A stretch of DNA of 64,000 nucleotides from a filamentous cyanobacterium ESFC-1 (GCA_000380225.1 KB904821.1:629453-693452), one strand, 5' to 3'; shown: positions 26,318-35,893, counted from the stretch's first letter. Notes: generated by a model not told the origin, from the sequence alone. Numbers and translations are program-made.

Positions 26318-28342
26318 ATGGCAAAAACCTCTTTTCCCCTGACTCTGTTGTGTTTACTGGGTTTTGCAGTTCCCGGTGAAGCGAATTTACAGCCCACTGC
26401 CCCCACAGCACCAGAACGGGGTGTACAGCGTATCGAAGGCAAAGCCTACTGGACAAATTTTGAGATTCCGTTTCAATACACCGATCCAGAAATTGTCTTA
26501 CTCGATCGCGGCGGGTTGTGGGCAAAGCGGCAAAATCACTATTCTGCTCCTTCAAGGGGGCAAATCCTTGGCGAAATCAATTCAAATATTGACAAATCGC
26601 CGTTTGAGTTTAGCTTAGACTTACCTACTACGCCTCAAGGTGAGTTTCACGATGTTGATAATAACGGTAAAGCCGATCCGGGAGTACAAATCTGGGGCTT
26701 ATTTTTGGCGAATAATGCAGTTTTAACCGCCAATGAACCGAATTTAACCCCCATCGAACAATTAACTCAGCTTTCCGTCCCGATCGCGTCTGTGGTTACT
26801 ACACCCCCCACTTCCTTGACTGGAATTGCTGAACCGCGCAGGGGGGCTTTGATTGTGTACAGTAACGAGCCAAATCAAGGGTTTCCGGCAGGATTTGGCG
26901 AAGATGGGTTATTATTCACCGCAGACGACCCGATCGCGACCCTAGACCCCGGTTATACCGTTGTGCGGTTGAAGGCTGAGGGCTTTGTTTTTGAGCGATC
27001 GCGCCGGGTTGAAATTTCCCTACAAGAGCGCCCAGAAGACGCAGAAATCGATTTATCTCATCTGGACTATACCGAGGCATTTAACCGCCTGCTTGACCTC
27101 CTGAAGCGCCGCTATGCCTATACCGAGTTGCGGGGGATTGATTGGGAAATGTGGCGACAACAATATCTGCCCCAAGTCGAAGCCGCACAACAAGCGGGCA
27201 ATCCGAATGCCTATTTTACCGTCCTGAGAAGCTTGAAGCGGAGAATGCGGGATGCTCACGTTCAGGTTTATGCCAGTAGCTATTTAGAGGATATAGAAGA
27301 CGATCGCGCGATCGCGTCAGTGGGCATCGCCCCCGTTGAACTCAGCGACAATCGCATTATCGCCCGACAAGTCCTCCCCGACAGTCCCGCCGCCGCCGCC
27401 GGGATTCTTCCCTTCGCCGAAATCCTCGCGGTAAATGGTGTCCCGATTGGCGATCGCGTTGCTCAACTTATGACTCAACTCTCCCAAGTCACCGCCGAAA
27501 ATCGTCGTCTCAAAGCCGTGTCGCGATCGCTCTTTTTCCCGGATGATACCCCCATTCGCTTGCAATATCGCAACCCCAACCAACCCCCCCAAACCGTCAC
27601 CCTCACCTCGGATAATTTTACTTACAATTCTCCCTATCTTTTTTTCGGCTTACCTTATCAAACCCTGACCTCTCCGGGGGGTCAAACTTACGGTTATGCC
27701 CAGTGGACGAGTTTTCTGGGCGATCGCGAAACCTTTACCGAACTCGCTGCTTTTATCCAAACTCTCAATCAACGCCGCATTGGGGGTTTAATCCTCGATC
27801 TGCGTCGCAATAGCGGCGGCAGTGTTGCCACTTTAATCCAGCTTATTTCTTATTTTTGGACTGTCGAAAATCCCCTATATTTACAGGAAACAATAAGCCA
27901 ACGCCGAGACATTCAAACTCAAGAAAAACTCAACTTTTCCACCTTTGAAATTTCCCCCAATTTTCCCATCTATGCCCCCGAACCCAACGCTTATTATGGG
28001 GGCAAAATTGTCATTCTCATCGGGACAGAATGTATCAGTGCTTGTGAATTTTTCAGCGACTGGATGCAACGTTATCAACGGGCTACCCTCATCGGTTCTC
28101 ATCGGACTAAAGGTGCAGGCGGATCGGTGACTATTGTGCCTTTGCCAGAAAGTATTACCTTTACCTACACCTACACCCAAGAACTCGATTTAAACCAACA
28201 ACCCTACATTGAAGCCCGTGGTGTTCAGCCAGATATCCTTGTGCCAATTACTGAAGATTTTGTTCGGACTCAGTTATCCGAAAAAGACCCGGTTTTAGAA
28301 CGGGCTTTGGAATATTTGGCTGCCATCTCTCCTGAAAGTTAA
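26318..28342 (+). CDS. Secreted S41-family (C-terminal-processing-like) peptidase
   Basis: A 674-residue exported protein. The signal peptide is KTSFPLTLLCLLGFAVPGEA. Residues about 30-235 form an N-terminal domain I do not recognise; its GEFHDVDNNGKADPG segment looks like a Ca-binding loop. A helical region and a tail-binding PDZ-like domain follow (IARQVLPDSPAAAAGILPFAEILAVNG, about 350-375). The S41 core is GGLILDLRRNSGGSV, then IVILIGTECISACEFFSDWM, whose Ser is the nucleophile position, then TKGAGGSVTIVPLPES and GVQPDILVPIT. The usual S41 Ser-Lys pair is not fully traceable by eye. It probably degrades or processes periplasmic or outer proteins. It starts 15 nt after the PEP-CTERM gene, so they may be one operon. 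Confidence 0.85.
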   Translation: MAKTSFPLTLLCLLGFAVPGEANLQPTAPTAPERGVQRIEGKAYWTNFEIPFQYTDPEIVLLDRGGLWAKRQNHYSAPSRGQILGEINSNIDKSPFEFSLDLPTTPQGEFHDVDNNGKADPGVQIWGLFLANNAVLTANEPNLTPIEQLTQLSVPIASVVTTPPTSLTGIAEPRRGALIVYSNEPNQGFPAGFGEDGLLFTADDPIATLDPGYTVVRLKAEGFVFERSRRVEISLQERPEDAEIDLSHLDYTEAFNRLLDLLKRRYAYTELRGIDWEMWRQQYLPQVEAAQQAGNPNAYFTVLRSLKRRMRDAHVQVYASSYLEDIEDDRAIASVGIAPVELSDNRIIARQVLPDSPAAAAGILPFAEILAVNGVPIGDRVAQLMTQLSQVTAENRRLKAVSRSLFFPDDTPIRLQYRNPNQPPQTVTLTSDNFTYNSPYLFFGLPYQTLTSPGGQTYGYAQWTSFLGDRETFTELAAFIQTLNQRRIGGLILDLRRNSGGSVATLIQLISYFWTVENPLYLQETISQRRDIQTQEKLNFSTFEISPNFPIYAPEPNAYYGGKIVILIGTECISACEFFSDWMQRYQRATLIGSHRTKGAGGSVTIVPLPESITFTYTYTQELDLNQQPYIEARGVQPDILVPITEDFVRTQLSEKDPVLERALEYLAAISPES

Positions 28343-28389
28343 GGTTAATTGCTACTCGGTATTGCAACCAATTTTGCTGATTTTTTCAT

Positions 28390-29886
28390 GTTTCAATCCC
28401 TCATAGGGATTATTAGGAATTGCGACTTGGGATATTTTGTATATTGTCCCTTGGGGGGAGGATGTGTTTCAATCCCTCATAGGGATTATTAGGAATTGCG
28501 ACGGAGAAGATCGTTTATCTACCACCTTGCGAGTTCACAATGTTTCAATCCCTCATAGGGATTATTAGGAATTGCGACCCGATATTTTAAGGTTGTTTCC
28601 CTGCTGCCAGTCCTGTTTCAATCCCTCATAGGGATTATTAGGAATTGCGACACGGATAGCACGATTCCAAGAATCCTTAGTGTTATCTACGTTTCAATCC
28701 CTCATAGGGATTATTAGGAATTGCGACGAACCTATTGCAGCGCCGGCGCAAATCAGCGTAGTTTCAATCCCTCATAGGGATTATTAGGAATTGCGACCGG
28801 AGAGCGGGGGGCAGCCCTCACGAAAAACCAAGTTTCAATCCCTCATAGGGATTATTAGGAATTGCGACTAATGAGCCAAAAATAAAGCCAGGGTGGGGAT
28901 TTTCGTTTCAATCCCTCATAGGGATTATTAGGAATTGCGACGGGTCATAATAATAGTTTTTTGTCTCGGTTTCTTGTTTCAATCCCTCATAGGGATTATT
29001 AGGAATTGCGACATCGCGCCAATCGCTCGTATTGCAATGTTCTACCCAGTTTCAATCCCTCATAGGGATTATTAGGAATTGCGACTTGGTCCGGAAGAAC
29101 TTTTCGGTAAAGATGCGGAGTTTCAATCCCTCATAGGGATTATTAGGAATTGCGACCTTTAGTTTCAAAAATCTTGAAATTCTTAGCTAAATGTTTCAAT
29201 CCCTCATAGGGATTATTAGGAATTGCGACCTTTGGAGCGTCTTCAATCCTCTCTAAAGAGGGGTAACAGTCAAAAATCAACTTATCAGTAGAAGAAAGAG
29301 TACCGTACCAACTTTTATAAGCTAATGAATTTTTTTGAATCCAAGCTTTAAATCCTTTTTTCTTATCCATTACTTTAGTTTCAAAAATCTTGAAATTCTT
29401 AGCTAAATGTTTCAATCCCTCATAGGGATTATTAGGAATTGCGACGGGAATGATTTTGATGAGTTTATAACTAATTACAAGAGTCAAGTTTCAATCCCTC
29501 ATAGGGATTATTAGGAATTGCGACTTTAGTTTCAAAAATCTTGAAATTCTTAGCTAAATGTTTCAATCCCTCATAGGGATTATTAGGAATTGCGACGCAT
29601 GGGAGGAAAGCTAAGGATTGCGATCGATGCGTTTCAATCCCTCATAGGGATTATTAGGAATTGCGACTCTTGCGTCTGGCGACACAGTTTTTTATGCCGG
29701 GGTTTCAATCCCTCATAGGGATTATTAGGAATTGCGACAAAGAATCCCTTAAAGGTCAGGATACTAGCAAATAAGTTTCAATCCCTCATAGGGATTATTA
29801 GGAATTGCGACATGTGTGTACAAGTCGGTTAGGTTGGGGAGTCGGTCAAGTTTCAATCCCTCATAGGGATTATTAGGAATTGCGAC
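28390..29886 (-). CRISPR. CRISPR array 2: 19 repeats, 18 spacers, one oversized spacer
   Basis: The 37-nt repeat reads GTTTCAATCC...TTGCGAC on the plus strand. On the minus strand it reads GTCGCAATT...ATTGAAAC, the form ending in the ATTGAAAC crRNA handle, so transcription is toward lower coordinates from a leader at 29887 onward. Repeat starts are 28390, 28466, 28542, 28615, 28691, 28761, 28832, 28905, 28976, 29049, 29120, 29193, 29409, 29488, 29560, 29631, 29702, 29775 and 29850, all identical as far as I checked. Spacers are 33-42 nt except spacer 12 (29230-29408, 179 nt). Spacers 11 (29157-29192) and 14 (29525-29559) equal the right end of spacer 12. The repeat resembles Nostoc-type type III-associated repeats; no cas genes are present. 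Confidence 0.98.
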
Positions 29887-30137
29887 CGCAGGCCTTTGAA
29901 ACCCAGAGACTATATAGTTTTCAAGGTGCATTTGCGCGAGGCATACCTTAGTGTAGCACCACCCACCCCAGAGCGCAACCCCAAAATCGCTGAAACCCTT
30001 ATGAAATAAGGTGCGCGAGGGTGTCGCGAAGCGGAGGCAGGTCAAACCCTTATCCAGTCTAGCTTTGACCCTTGTCCGCTCCAAAACGGAAAATCCACAC
30101 CTACCCCCTCGCGCAACTTGTGTCAAAATCCACCTCC
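29887..30137 (-). promoter_or_regulatory. Leader of CRISPR array 2
   Basis: No gene. On the minus strand the last 50 nt before the first repeat read ACCTTGAAAACTATATAG, then a short GC-rich end, typical of cyanobacterial type III-like leaders. Three GCGCGAGG-type motifs (about 29934, 30011 and, inverted, 30107) and AAGGGTTT/AAGGGTC repeats lie farther upstream. A related CTCGAAAACTTTATAT motif occurs near 10918, upstream of array 1. Confidence 0.65.
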
Positions 30138-30170
30138 AAAAAAAGCGAGAGTTGAGCGACTCCCGCTTTC
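30138..30170 (-). terminator. Terminator of clpC
   Basis: On the minus strand AAAGCGGGAGT pairs with ACTCTCGCTTT (one G-T) over 6 nt and is followed by a run of T residues, 25 nt after the clpC stop. Confidence 0.85.
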
Positions 30171-30194
30171 TATTTTGATTAAAGTTAGGGGCAA

Positions 30195-32558
30195 TTAGCC
30201 AACCGGTTGTAACTCATATTGATGATTGGCTTCGATAAATACTTTGCCGTCATCATCTACATCCACCCAAGCCCGTTGGTTGTCCTTGACTTGACCAGAG
30301 AGGATCGCATCAGCCAAACGGTCTTCGAGGAGGTTCATCACCGCACGACGCAGGGGACGCGCACCGTAGCTGGGATCGTAGCCCACATTGGCGACTAACT
30401 CCTTAAAGGCTTCGCTGACTTCGAGTTTGATGTTGCGTTGTTCGTGGAGGCGATCGCGCACATCCCCCAAGACCAACTCGGCGATTTCTTTAATCTCGTC
30501 TTGGCTGAGTTGACGGAAGACAATCACCTCATCGAGACGGTTGAGAAACTCAGGTCGGAAGTAGTTTTTCAGTTCGTCGTTGACGCGATCGCGAATGCGG
30601 TTATATTGCGCCTCACCGTAATCTTCGGCAGTTTCAAAACCAATGCCACCGCCACCTTTTTCGATAATCTTAGACCCGATATTCGAGGTCATAATCACCA
30701 AAGTATTCTTAAAGTCTACGGTGCGACCCTGAGCATCGGTGACGCGACCATCATCGAGGAGTTGCAGCATCAAGTTAAACACATCCGGGTGCGCTTTCTC
30801 GATTTCGTCAAACAGAAGGACAGAATAAGGACGACGACGCACCGCTTCGGTGAGTTGACCCCCTTCATCAAAGCCCACATATCCCGGAGGAGAACCAATC
30901 AACTTGGCTGTAGTGTGGGATTCCATAAACTCAGACATATCAATGCGAATCATGGCATCCTCTGAACCGAACATATAAGTCGCGAGGGCTTTAGCAAGTT
31001 CGGTTTTCCCGACTCCGGTAGGGCCAGAAAAGATAACACTGGCGATCGGACGGTTGGGGTCTTTCATCCCCACGCGGGCCCGACGAATGGCGCGAGACAC
31101 GGCGGTAACGGCTTCATTCTGACCGATTACCCGTTCGTGTAAAGCGTGTTCGAGGTGCAACAACTGTTCGGATTCGACTTCCGTTAGTTTGGTCACCGGA
31201 ATCCCCGTCCAAGAAGCGACAATGTGAGCGATTTCTTCTTCGTCTACAACACAGGTATGTTGTTCTTGGTCTTCAGACGGTTCAATGCCTTCATTTTTGC
31301 GGCGAAGGGAGTCCCGCAGATGAGTCCGCGATCCGGCTTCGTCAATCAAATCGATGGCTTTATCCGGTAAGAAGCGATCGCTAATATAACGGTCAGACAG
31401 CAAAGCTGCGGCTTCGATTGCGTCGTTGGTAAAGGTAACGTTGTGGAATTCCTCGTAACAAGGCCGCAACCCGGTCAAGATATCAATGGTATCGGGAACG
31501 CTCGGTTCGTTCACCATCACCCGTTGAAACCGTCGCTCTAAGGCTTTATCTCGCTCGATATGCTTGCGATACTCGTTGAGGGTAGTCGCGCCTAAACATT
31601 GCAGTTCGCCGCGAGCGAGGGCGGGTTTCATGAGGTTGGCGGCATCTACGCCCCCTTCGATTCCCCCTGCACCCACAAGGGTATGAATTTCGTCGATAAC
31701 GAGGATTATCTTACCGGACTTCCTGACTTCCTCGACAATGGACTTGAGACGTTCTTCAAATTCCCCTCTAAAGCGGGTTCCGGCGACGAGCAAGCCCATG
31801 TCGAGTTCGATGACTTGCTTTTCTTTGAGGGTTTCGGGAATATCCCCAGTGTGAATGCGTTGGGCCAAACCGGACGCGATCGCGGTTTTACCCACTCCTG
31901 GTTCCCCGACTAAAACCGGGTTACTCTTGGTTCTGCGGCCTAAAATCTGGACGACGCGATCGATTTCTTTTTGTCTCCCCACGATCGGGTCGAGTTTGCC
32001 CTCTGCGGCTTGTTGGCTGAGGTTGATGCTAAATTCTTCCAATTTGGGTTTTCGCATCTGGGGAAAGCCAAAAAACCCTTCTTTCTGTCCACCTACCGGG
32101 GCGGCGGCGGCGGCGGTGGCTTCTTCTTCCCCGGCGCGACGAATGACTTGGTTGCGGAGTTCGTTGCGGTCAATGCCAAGCCGTTGCAAGACTTTGGCGG
32201 CGACGGATTCATCTTCGCGGGCGATCGCGAGAATTAAATGCTCTGTACCAATATAACTATTACCGAGTTGCCGAGCTTCTGCGAAGGCTTGCTCGAATAC
32301 AGCTTTGGCTTTAGGAGTGAAAGGAATATTCGCCGGAACATAGCCCGGACCGCGACCAATCAAGTCGTTAACGTGCTGACGGGCTTTTTTCAGGGTGACA
32401 TTCATCTCCCGCAGCACAACTGCCGCAATGCCTGTGCCTTCACCAATAAGGCCCAGTAAGATTTGTTCTGTCCCTACTAAGTTATGTCCCATGCGTCTAG
32501 CTTCTTCTTGGGACAACATAATAGCTTTGATAGCAGTATCTCGGAATTGCTCAAACAT
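30195..32558 (-). CDS. clpC: ClpC-type AAA+ unfoldase lacking the middle domain
   Basis: Hsp100 chaperone that feeds substrates to ClpP/ClpR; 787 residues against about 820-840 for the main cyanobacterial ClpC. The N-domain has two Clp repeats (1-140). AAA1 has Walker A GEPGVGKT (K224) and Walker B VIDE (289-290). AAA2 has Walker A GPTGVGKT (K518), Walker [11 protein letters not shown] and sensor GARPLRRAV. The GGIGFE loop matches the ClpP-contact motif. Between GSR (409-411) and [17 protein letters not shown] (from 438) only about 26 residues remain, where ClpC normally has a coiled-coil middle domain with a UVR motif; about 40 residues are missing. Since that domain holds ClpC in an inactive state and binds adaptors, this is probably a diverged paralogue with different control. 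It is monocistronic. Confidence 0.93.
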   Translation of the reverse strand: MFEQFRDTAIKAIMLSQEEARRMGHNLVGTEQILLGLIGEGTGIAAVVLREMNVTLKKARQHVNDLIGRGPGYVPANIPFTPKAKAVFEQAFAEARQLGNSYIGTEHLILAIAREDESVAAKVLQRLGIDRNELRNQVIRRAGEEEATAAAAAPVGGQKEGFFGFPQMRKPKLEEFSINLSQQAAEGKLDPIVGRQKEIDRVVQILGRRTKSNPVLVGEPGVGKTAIASGLAQRIHTGDIPETLKEKQVIELDMGLLVAGTRFRGEFEERLKSIVEEVRKSGKIILVIDEIHTLVGAGGIEGGVDAANLMKPALARGELQCLGATTLNEYRKHIERDKALERRFQRVMVNEPSVPDTIDILTGLRPCYEEFHNVTFTNDAIEAAALLSDRYISDRFLPDKAIDLIDEAGSRTHLRDSLRRKNEGIEPSEDQEQHTCVVDEEEIAHIVASWTGIPVTKLTEVESEQLLHLEHALHERVIGQNEAVTAVSRAIRRARVGMKDPNRPIASVIFSGPTGVGKTELAKALATYMFGSEDAMIRIDMSEFMESHTTAKLIGSPPGYVGFDEGGQLTEAVRRRPYSVLLFDEIEKAHPDVFNLMLQLLDDGRVTDAQGRTVDFKNTLVIMTSNIGSKIIEKGGGGIGFETAEDYGEAQYNRIRDRVNDELKNYFRPEFLNRLDEVIVFRQLSQDEIKEIAELVLGDVRDRLHEQRNIKLEVSEAFKELVANVGYDPSYGARPLRRAVMNLLEDRLADAILSGQVKDNQRAWVDVDDDGKVFIEANHQYELQPVG

Positions 32559-32986
32559 AATTTATATACACCGGTGCTAGATTACGATTTTTTTACTTTT
32601 CTTGACTTTCTTTCTTTACTGTATCTATACTGCCGGATTTCGATCGGTGGGACAACCCGTACAGTGGGGACGGTTTTTACTGGATAAAACCATAAAACGC
32701 GATTAAATCCCTGGCCAGCACAAAAAAATCCCCCTTTAGGACTAAAAGTTGCGATCGCTTTAAACTTTTAATCTCAAAGAAGGATTTTAACTCAGGACTA
32801 TTTCGTTAAAAATTTAAAAACTTTTTGGGGAGGCGAGGCAGAATTGAGCCACTGCTTCTAATCGCCATTACAACCTTGATGATAACTGGCTGATCGCCCA
32901 ACCCAAATCACAACGCCTTCCCTCTGGTTTTCGCCGAGTTCTTGCATAACTCAGCCGTTATTGTGGATTTTACTGAAGTTTTAGCA
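32559..32986. other. clpC upstream region
   Basis: A 428-nt gap with no credible ORF. The 60 nt next to the clpC start are AT-rich (minus strand TATATAAATT just before the ATG). Beyond that lie runs of A and T and a GC-rich block around 32650-32690. The clpC promoter is expected here, but no clear -35/-10 pair stands out. Confidence 0.3.
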
Positions 32987-33250
32987 TCATGTTACAGGAA
33001 TTGGCGTTTTTGTCTCAGCATAAACCCGGTCGGGTTCTGCTTCATAGTTCAGGGTCAAAGATTGCTCTAGATGATTAATTTCTTGTTTCAACGAAATGGA
33101 TTTTGCAAAAGCCGGAGTACCGAGACAGCAAGCGTTCCAGCAACCTCGTACTTCTACGCCTAATTGATGACAAGTTCCGCCCCGTCGTCCTTCCGGCGTA
33201 TAGTGGTCACAACAGCGACAAGTGGATGTTAAAAAACTTTCAGGTTTCAT
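32987..33250 (-). CDS. Small Cys-rich conserved cyanobacterial protein
   Basis: An 87-residue protein. The first 45 residues match a family I have seen in cyanobacteria: KPESFLTSTCRCCDHYTPEGRRGG, then CHQLGVEVRGCWNACCLGTPAFA. Cysteines are at 11, 13, 14, 27, 37, 41 and 42. Their spacing (C-x-C-C, C, C-x3-C-C) suggests a zinc- or iron-sulfur-binding site, but the metal is inference. The C-terminal 40 residues are polar and variable. No partner genes: clpC is on the same strand 429 nt away. Function unknown. Confidence 0.75.
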   Translation of the reverse strand: MKPESFLTSTCRCCDHYTPEGRRGGTCHQLGVEVRGCWNACCLGTPAFAKSISLKQEINHLEQSLTLNYEAEPDRVYAETKTPIPVT

Positions 33251-33929
33251 GGGAATTTAAAAAAATAAATTTGTCGTTCTTAAAGCTAATGACTCTATTG
33301 TCTCTTGTTGTCTACTAACTGGTGCGTCCACGCAATAAATAGATACAAAGTTAAAGATCAATTTTGAAAAAAATATTAACTTTCTTTACGAAAAAAGATA
33401 AACATTAAGAGCCAATAGCTGGGGATCAATGAAAACTGAGCAAGTTTGCTATGAGTTTGCAGAAACAATCCCCTTATAATATGCAAGATAACCTTGCTCC
33501 TAAAGTGGAGTCTTTAGACTTAATGCTTTTTTCATATTTTCCCCAATGAACTGTTCGCCATCCATCCCAGAGAAACCTTTTGAACTCATTAATAAATTTT
33601 TCTAATATTAAAACCAGAACAATTATCAGCGATTGAGGGGCAGTGGGCAATCGGCAATCGGCAATCGTGAAAGAGGGGGAAGGAAAAAAAGATCAAGTCA
33701 AGGTTTTTGAAGTTGTCAGAAGCCAGAATCTGCCGCTATAATCGTTTGATGCACGCGGCGAGAGAGTCCAACTGAGATTTTGTTGGTTAGGAGTCCTCAC
33801 CACGATTCAGTCAATATGGGTAACAAGCCCCCTTCCTTTTCAACTTGATGAAAAGAAAAATCTTCCTAACTTCGGGCTACCAACTTGGCTGTAATAGTCA
33901 CTGAAAACTGACAACTGATAACACTCGCA
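33251..33929. other. Gap upstream of the repeat-flanked SPOR-like gene
   Basis: No credible ORF. It contains AT-rich sequence (33320-33420), CAATCGG-type repeats (33640-33668) and a stretch at 33755-33860 that can form several hairpins (CCAAC..GTTGG at 33769-33787; CTTTTCA..TGAAAAG near 33836-33855). A structured RNA is possible but unproven. Confidence 0.35.
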
Positions 33930-34124
33930 CAAAACTTAATTGACTTTTTCTCGGCTGAAACCTTAGTATAGTCTGGCGTTGAGCCATTTTATAGATTCTG
34001 CCCTATAGCCAGAAGTTTCTGACCCCCTTTCTGGGGTAAAATTCAACTCTCTCTTGGGCAGGGAAACCCCGCCCCCACAAGCCGATTGCCGACTGCCCAC
34101 TGCCCCTTAGAAGCTGATAACTGA
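33930..34124 (+). repeat. Dispersed repeat family R, copy A (left flank of the SPOR-like gene)
   Basis: Order on the plus strand: AAACTTAATTGACTTTTTC, then CTATAGCCAGAAGTTTCTGA, GGGGTAAAATTCAACTCTCT, a GGAAACCCCGCC half-palindrome, CGATTGCC/GCCCACT units, and CTGATAACTGAA touching the ATG at 34126. The inverted copy B follows the gene; copies C (44563-44975) and D (59862-60291) share the same order of blocks. Confidence 0.8.
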
Positions 34125-34125
34125 A

Positions 34126-35229
34126 ATGACCCGACCCCATTCTGTTGAATCTTCAGAACCCAGTGCTATTCATCCGGTTTTAGCCAAAGCGTTAAATTGT
34201 GTTGATGTGCAGCTTGAAACCGAACTGGCTCGTTATCGCCGCGAAATAGCCGAATCCGGTGAGTCTCGCTCCGATTTAGTCAGATCGAGTGACGATGAGG
34301 GGGATTCTGCGACAGTACCAACCTCTACCGCCGCACCGCCTCCGGCCACCGAACTCCCCCAACTTAACAATCCTCTTAATCTCAAATTCGCCAGTGAAGG
34401 GACTTTAGTTCATCAACCCCAAACGCAACCGCCCGGAGAAATCCCCACCGCCGAACCGCCACCGAATGATTATTTAGAATCTTCTGAGCAACTGCTTCGC
34501 AATTTAGATACAACGCGACCCGAACCCGAACCCGAACCCCCACCCTCACCCTCACCAAGTTTCCCCGAACGGTTGCTTACTCCCTTGGGGGTTGGCTCGA
34601 TGGCCTTGTTATTTGGCGCGATCGCCCTACTCGGAGCCGCCATTCTCGACCCCGAACGCCTCACCACACTACGCTTACCGGGAATTGGAGAAAACCGCGA
34701 CACCGCCGAAACCATCGCGCCAACTGAACCCGAAACCGAGTCCGAAACCACCGCGACCAACAGCGACGAAGAACTCGACCTCGACAACCTCAGCAACATC
34801 CAACCCCAACTTCGACCTAGCCCTCAAGCGCCAGTAAACTCCCCTAACGCCCCCACACCTCCCCCTTCTGCCGTCCCCCCTAACTACAACATTCCCGGCA
34901 GTTCCTCCGACCTCACAAACGCCTTAGTGCCGCCGTTGACTCCTGCCCCAGAAGCGTCTCCTCAACCCAGTCCCGCAGCGCCTCCGGTTCCCCAAAACAT
35001 CGAACCCGCCCCCGCCCCCACCACCAGCGATTATTACTACGTCCTGGCAGACTACAGCGGCCCGAACTCCCTACAACAAGCCCAAGCGGTGGTTCCCGAT
35101 GCTTATGTGCGACAGTTTGAGGTGGGCGATCGCATCCAAGTCGGCGCTTTTTTAACTCAAGCTGACGCGAATGCTTTGGCGAATCGTTTACAAGACCAGG
35201 GTTTGCCTGTGTCGGTGTATCGACCCTAG
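34126..35229 (+). CDS. Pro-rich single-span membrane protein with SPOR-like C-terminal domain
   Basis: A 367-residue protein. The N-terminus has a short helical domain (HPVLAKALNCVDVQLETELARYRREI). Residues about 45-150 are Pro/Glu-rich disorder. One membrane span follows (LGVGSMALLFGAIALLGAAIL, about 152-172), then a Pro/Ser-rich periplasmic linker. The final 75 residues (YYYVLADYSGPNSLQQAQAVVPDAYVRQFEVGDRIQVGAFLTQADANALANRLQDQGLPVSVY) have the sequence pattern of a SPOR domain, the fold that binds denuded peptidoglycan. A role at septa or in cell-wall contact is inference. The gene lies between two inverted copies of the same non-coding repeat, starting 1 nt from one and ending at the other. 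Codon use and HIP1 sites match its neighbours, so recent foreign origin is not evident. Confidence 0.75.
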   Translation: MTRPHSVESSEPSAIHPVLAKALNCVDVQLETELARYRREIAESGESRSDLVRSSDDEGDSATVPTSTAAPPPATELPQLNNPLNLKFASEGTLVHQPQTQPPGEIPTAEPPPNDYLESSEQLLRNLDTTRPEPEPEPPPSPSPSFPERLLTPLGVGSMALLFGAIALLGAAILDPERLTTLRLPGIGENRDTAETIAPTEPETESETTATNSDEELDLDNLSNIQPQLRPSPQAPVNSPNAPTPPPSAVPPNYNIPGSSSDLTNALVPPLTPAPEASPQPSPAAPPVPQNIEPAPAPTTSDYYYVLADYSGPNSLQQAQAVVPDAYVRQFEVGDRIQVGAFLTQADANALANRLQDQGLPVSVYRP

Positions 35230-35230
35230 T

Positions 35231-35392
<162 letters not shown>

Positions 35393-35399
35393 CGAGAGT

Positions 35400-35497
35400 C
35401 ATCAGTTTTTTAGGCAGTGGGCAGTAGGGAGTGGGGAGTGGGGAAATGACCAACAACCAACAACCAATAACCAACAACCAACAACCAACAACCGATG
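35400..35497. repeat. Short tandem repeats next to the CheY-like gene
   Basis: GGCAGTG/GGGAGTG units (35414-35440) and CAACCAA/CAATAAC units (35448-35490) reach the stop codon of the response regulator. Confidence 0.8.
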
Positions 35498-35893
35498 TTA
35501 AGCCTCAGTATTGGTGGGGCTAAGAAATTGGCGGAGGGTTTGGCGCAGATGTTCCCCGTCAAAAGGTTTGGTGAGATATTCTGTAGCCCCGGCTAAACGG
35601 CCTTGTACTTTGTCGAATGCGCCATCGCGGGCGGTGAGCATGATAATGGGTAGGTTTTGAAACTGGGGTAAACTGCGGACGGTGCGACACAGTTCTAAAC
35701 CATCAACCCCAGGCATAGACACATCGAGTAAAATCAACGCAATAGTTTGATGATAAATGGTGGATAAAGCATCAACCGCGTTATCCGCCAACAAAACGTT
35801 ATATTCGTCTTTTAGAGCATTATGAATCATTTTTTGCATGACTGGGCTGTCGTCAACAGCTAAAACAGTCAATTGAGACGGTTGAGCAGACAT
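35498..35893 (-). CDS. CheY-like single-domain response regulator
   Basis: A 131-residue stand-alone receiver. VLAVDDSPVMQKMI gives the acidic pair D14-D15, LILLDVSMPGVDG the phosphoacceptor D57, IIMLTARDG the switch Thr, and EYLTKPFDG the Lys near residue 107. All receiver residues are present and there is no output domain. Family knowledge: PilH/PixH/CheY-type proteins of this kind transmit signals from CheA-like kinases to pili or other effectors in cyanobacteria. It faces away from the chemosensory row that starts at 36393, whose CheA has its own receiver, so it could be the diffusible output of that system; this is inference. The start at 35893 has AGGCC/GGAGG-like sequence just upstream. 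Confidence 0.93.
   Translation of the reverse strand: MSAQPSQLTVLAVDDSPVMQKMIHNALKDEYNVLLADNAVDALSTIYHQTIALILLDVSMPGVDGLELCRTVRSLPQFQNLPIIMLTARDGAFDKVQGRLAGATEYLTKPFDGEHLRQTLRQFLSPTNTEA

Noticed and set aside
29143..29487. A 114-residue minus-strand frame across CRISPR array 2
   Set aside because: It is made of repeat units (VAIPNNPYEGLK) and spacers. Only the part inside the oversized spacer may derive from a foreign gene; it is not a gene here.
29764..30126. A 120-residue minus-strand frame in the leader of array 2
   Set aside because: It crosses the leader and two repeats and has no protein-like features; the leader assignment explains the sequence better.
30438..30965. A 175-residue plus-strand frame opposite clpC
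   Set aside because: A shadow of the AAA2 domain coding strand, with no independent features.
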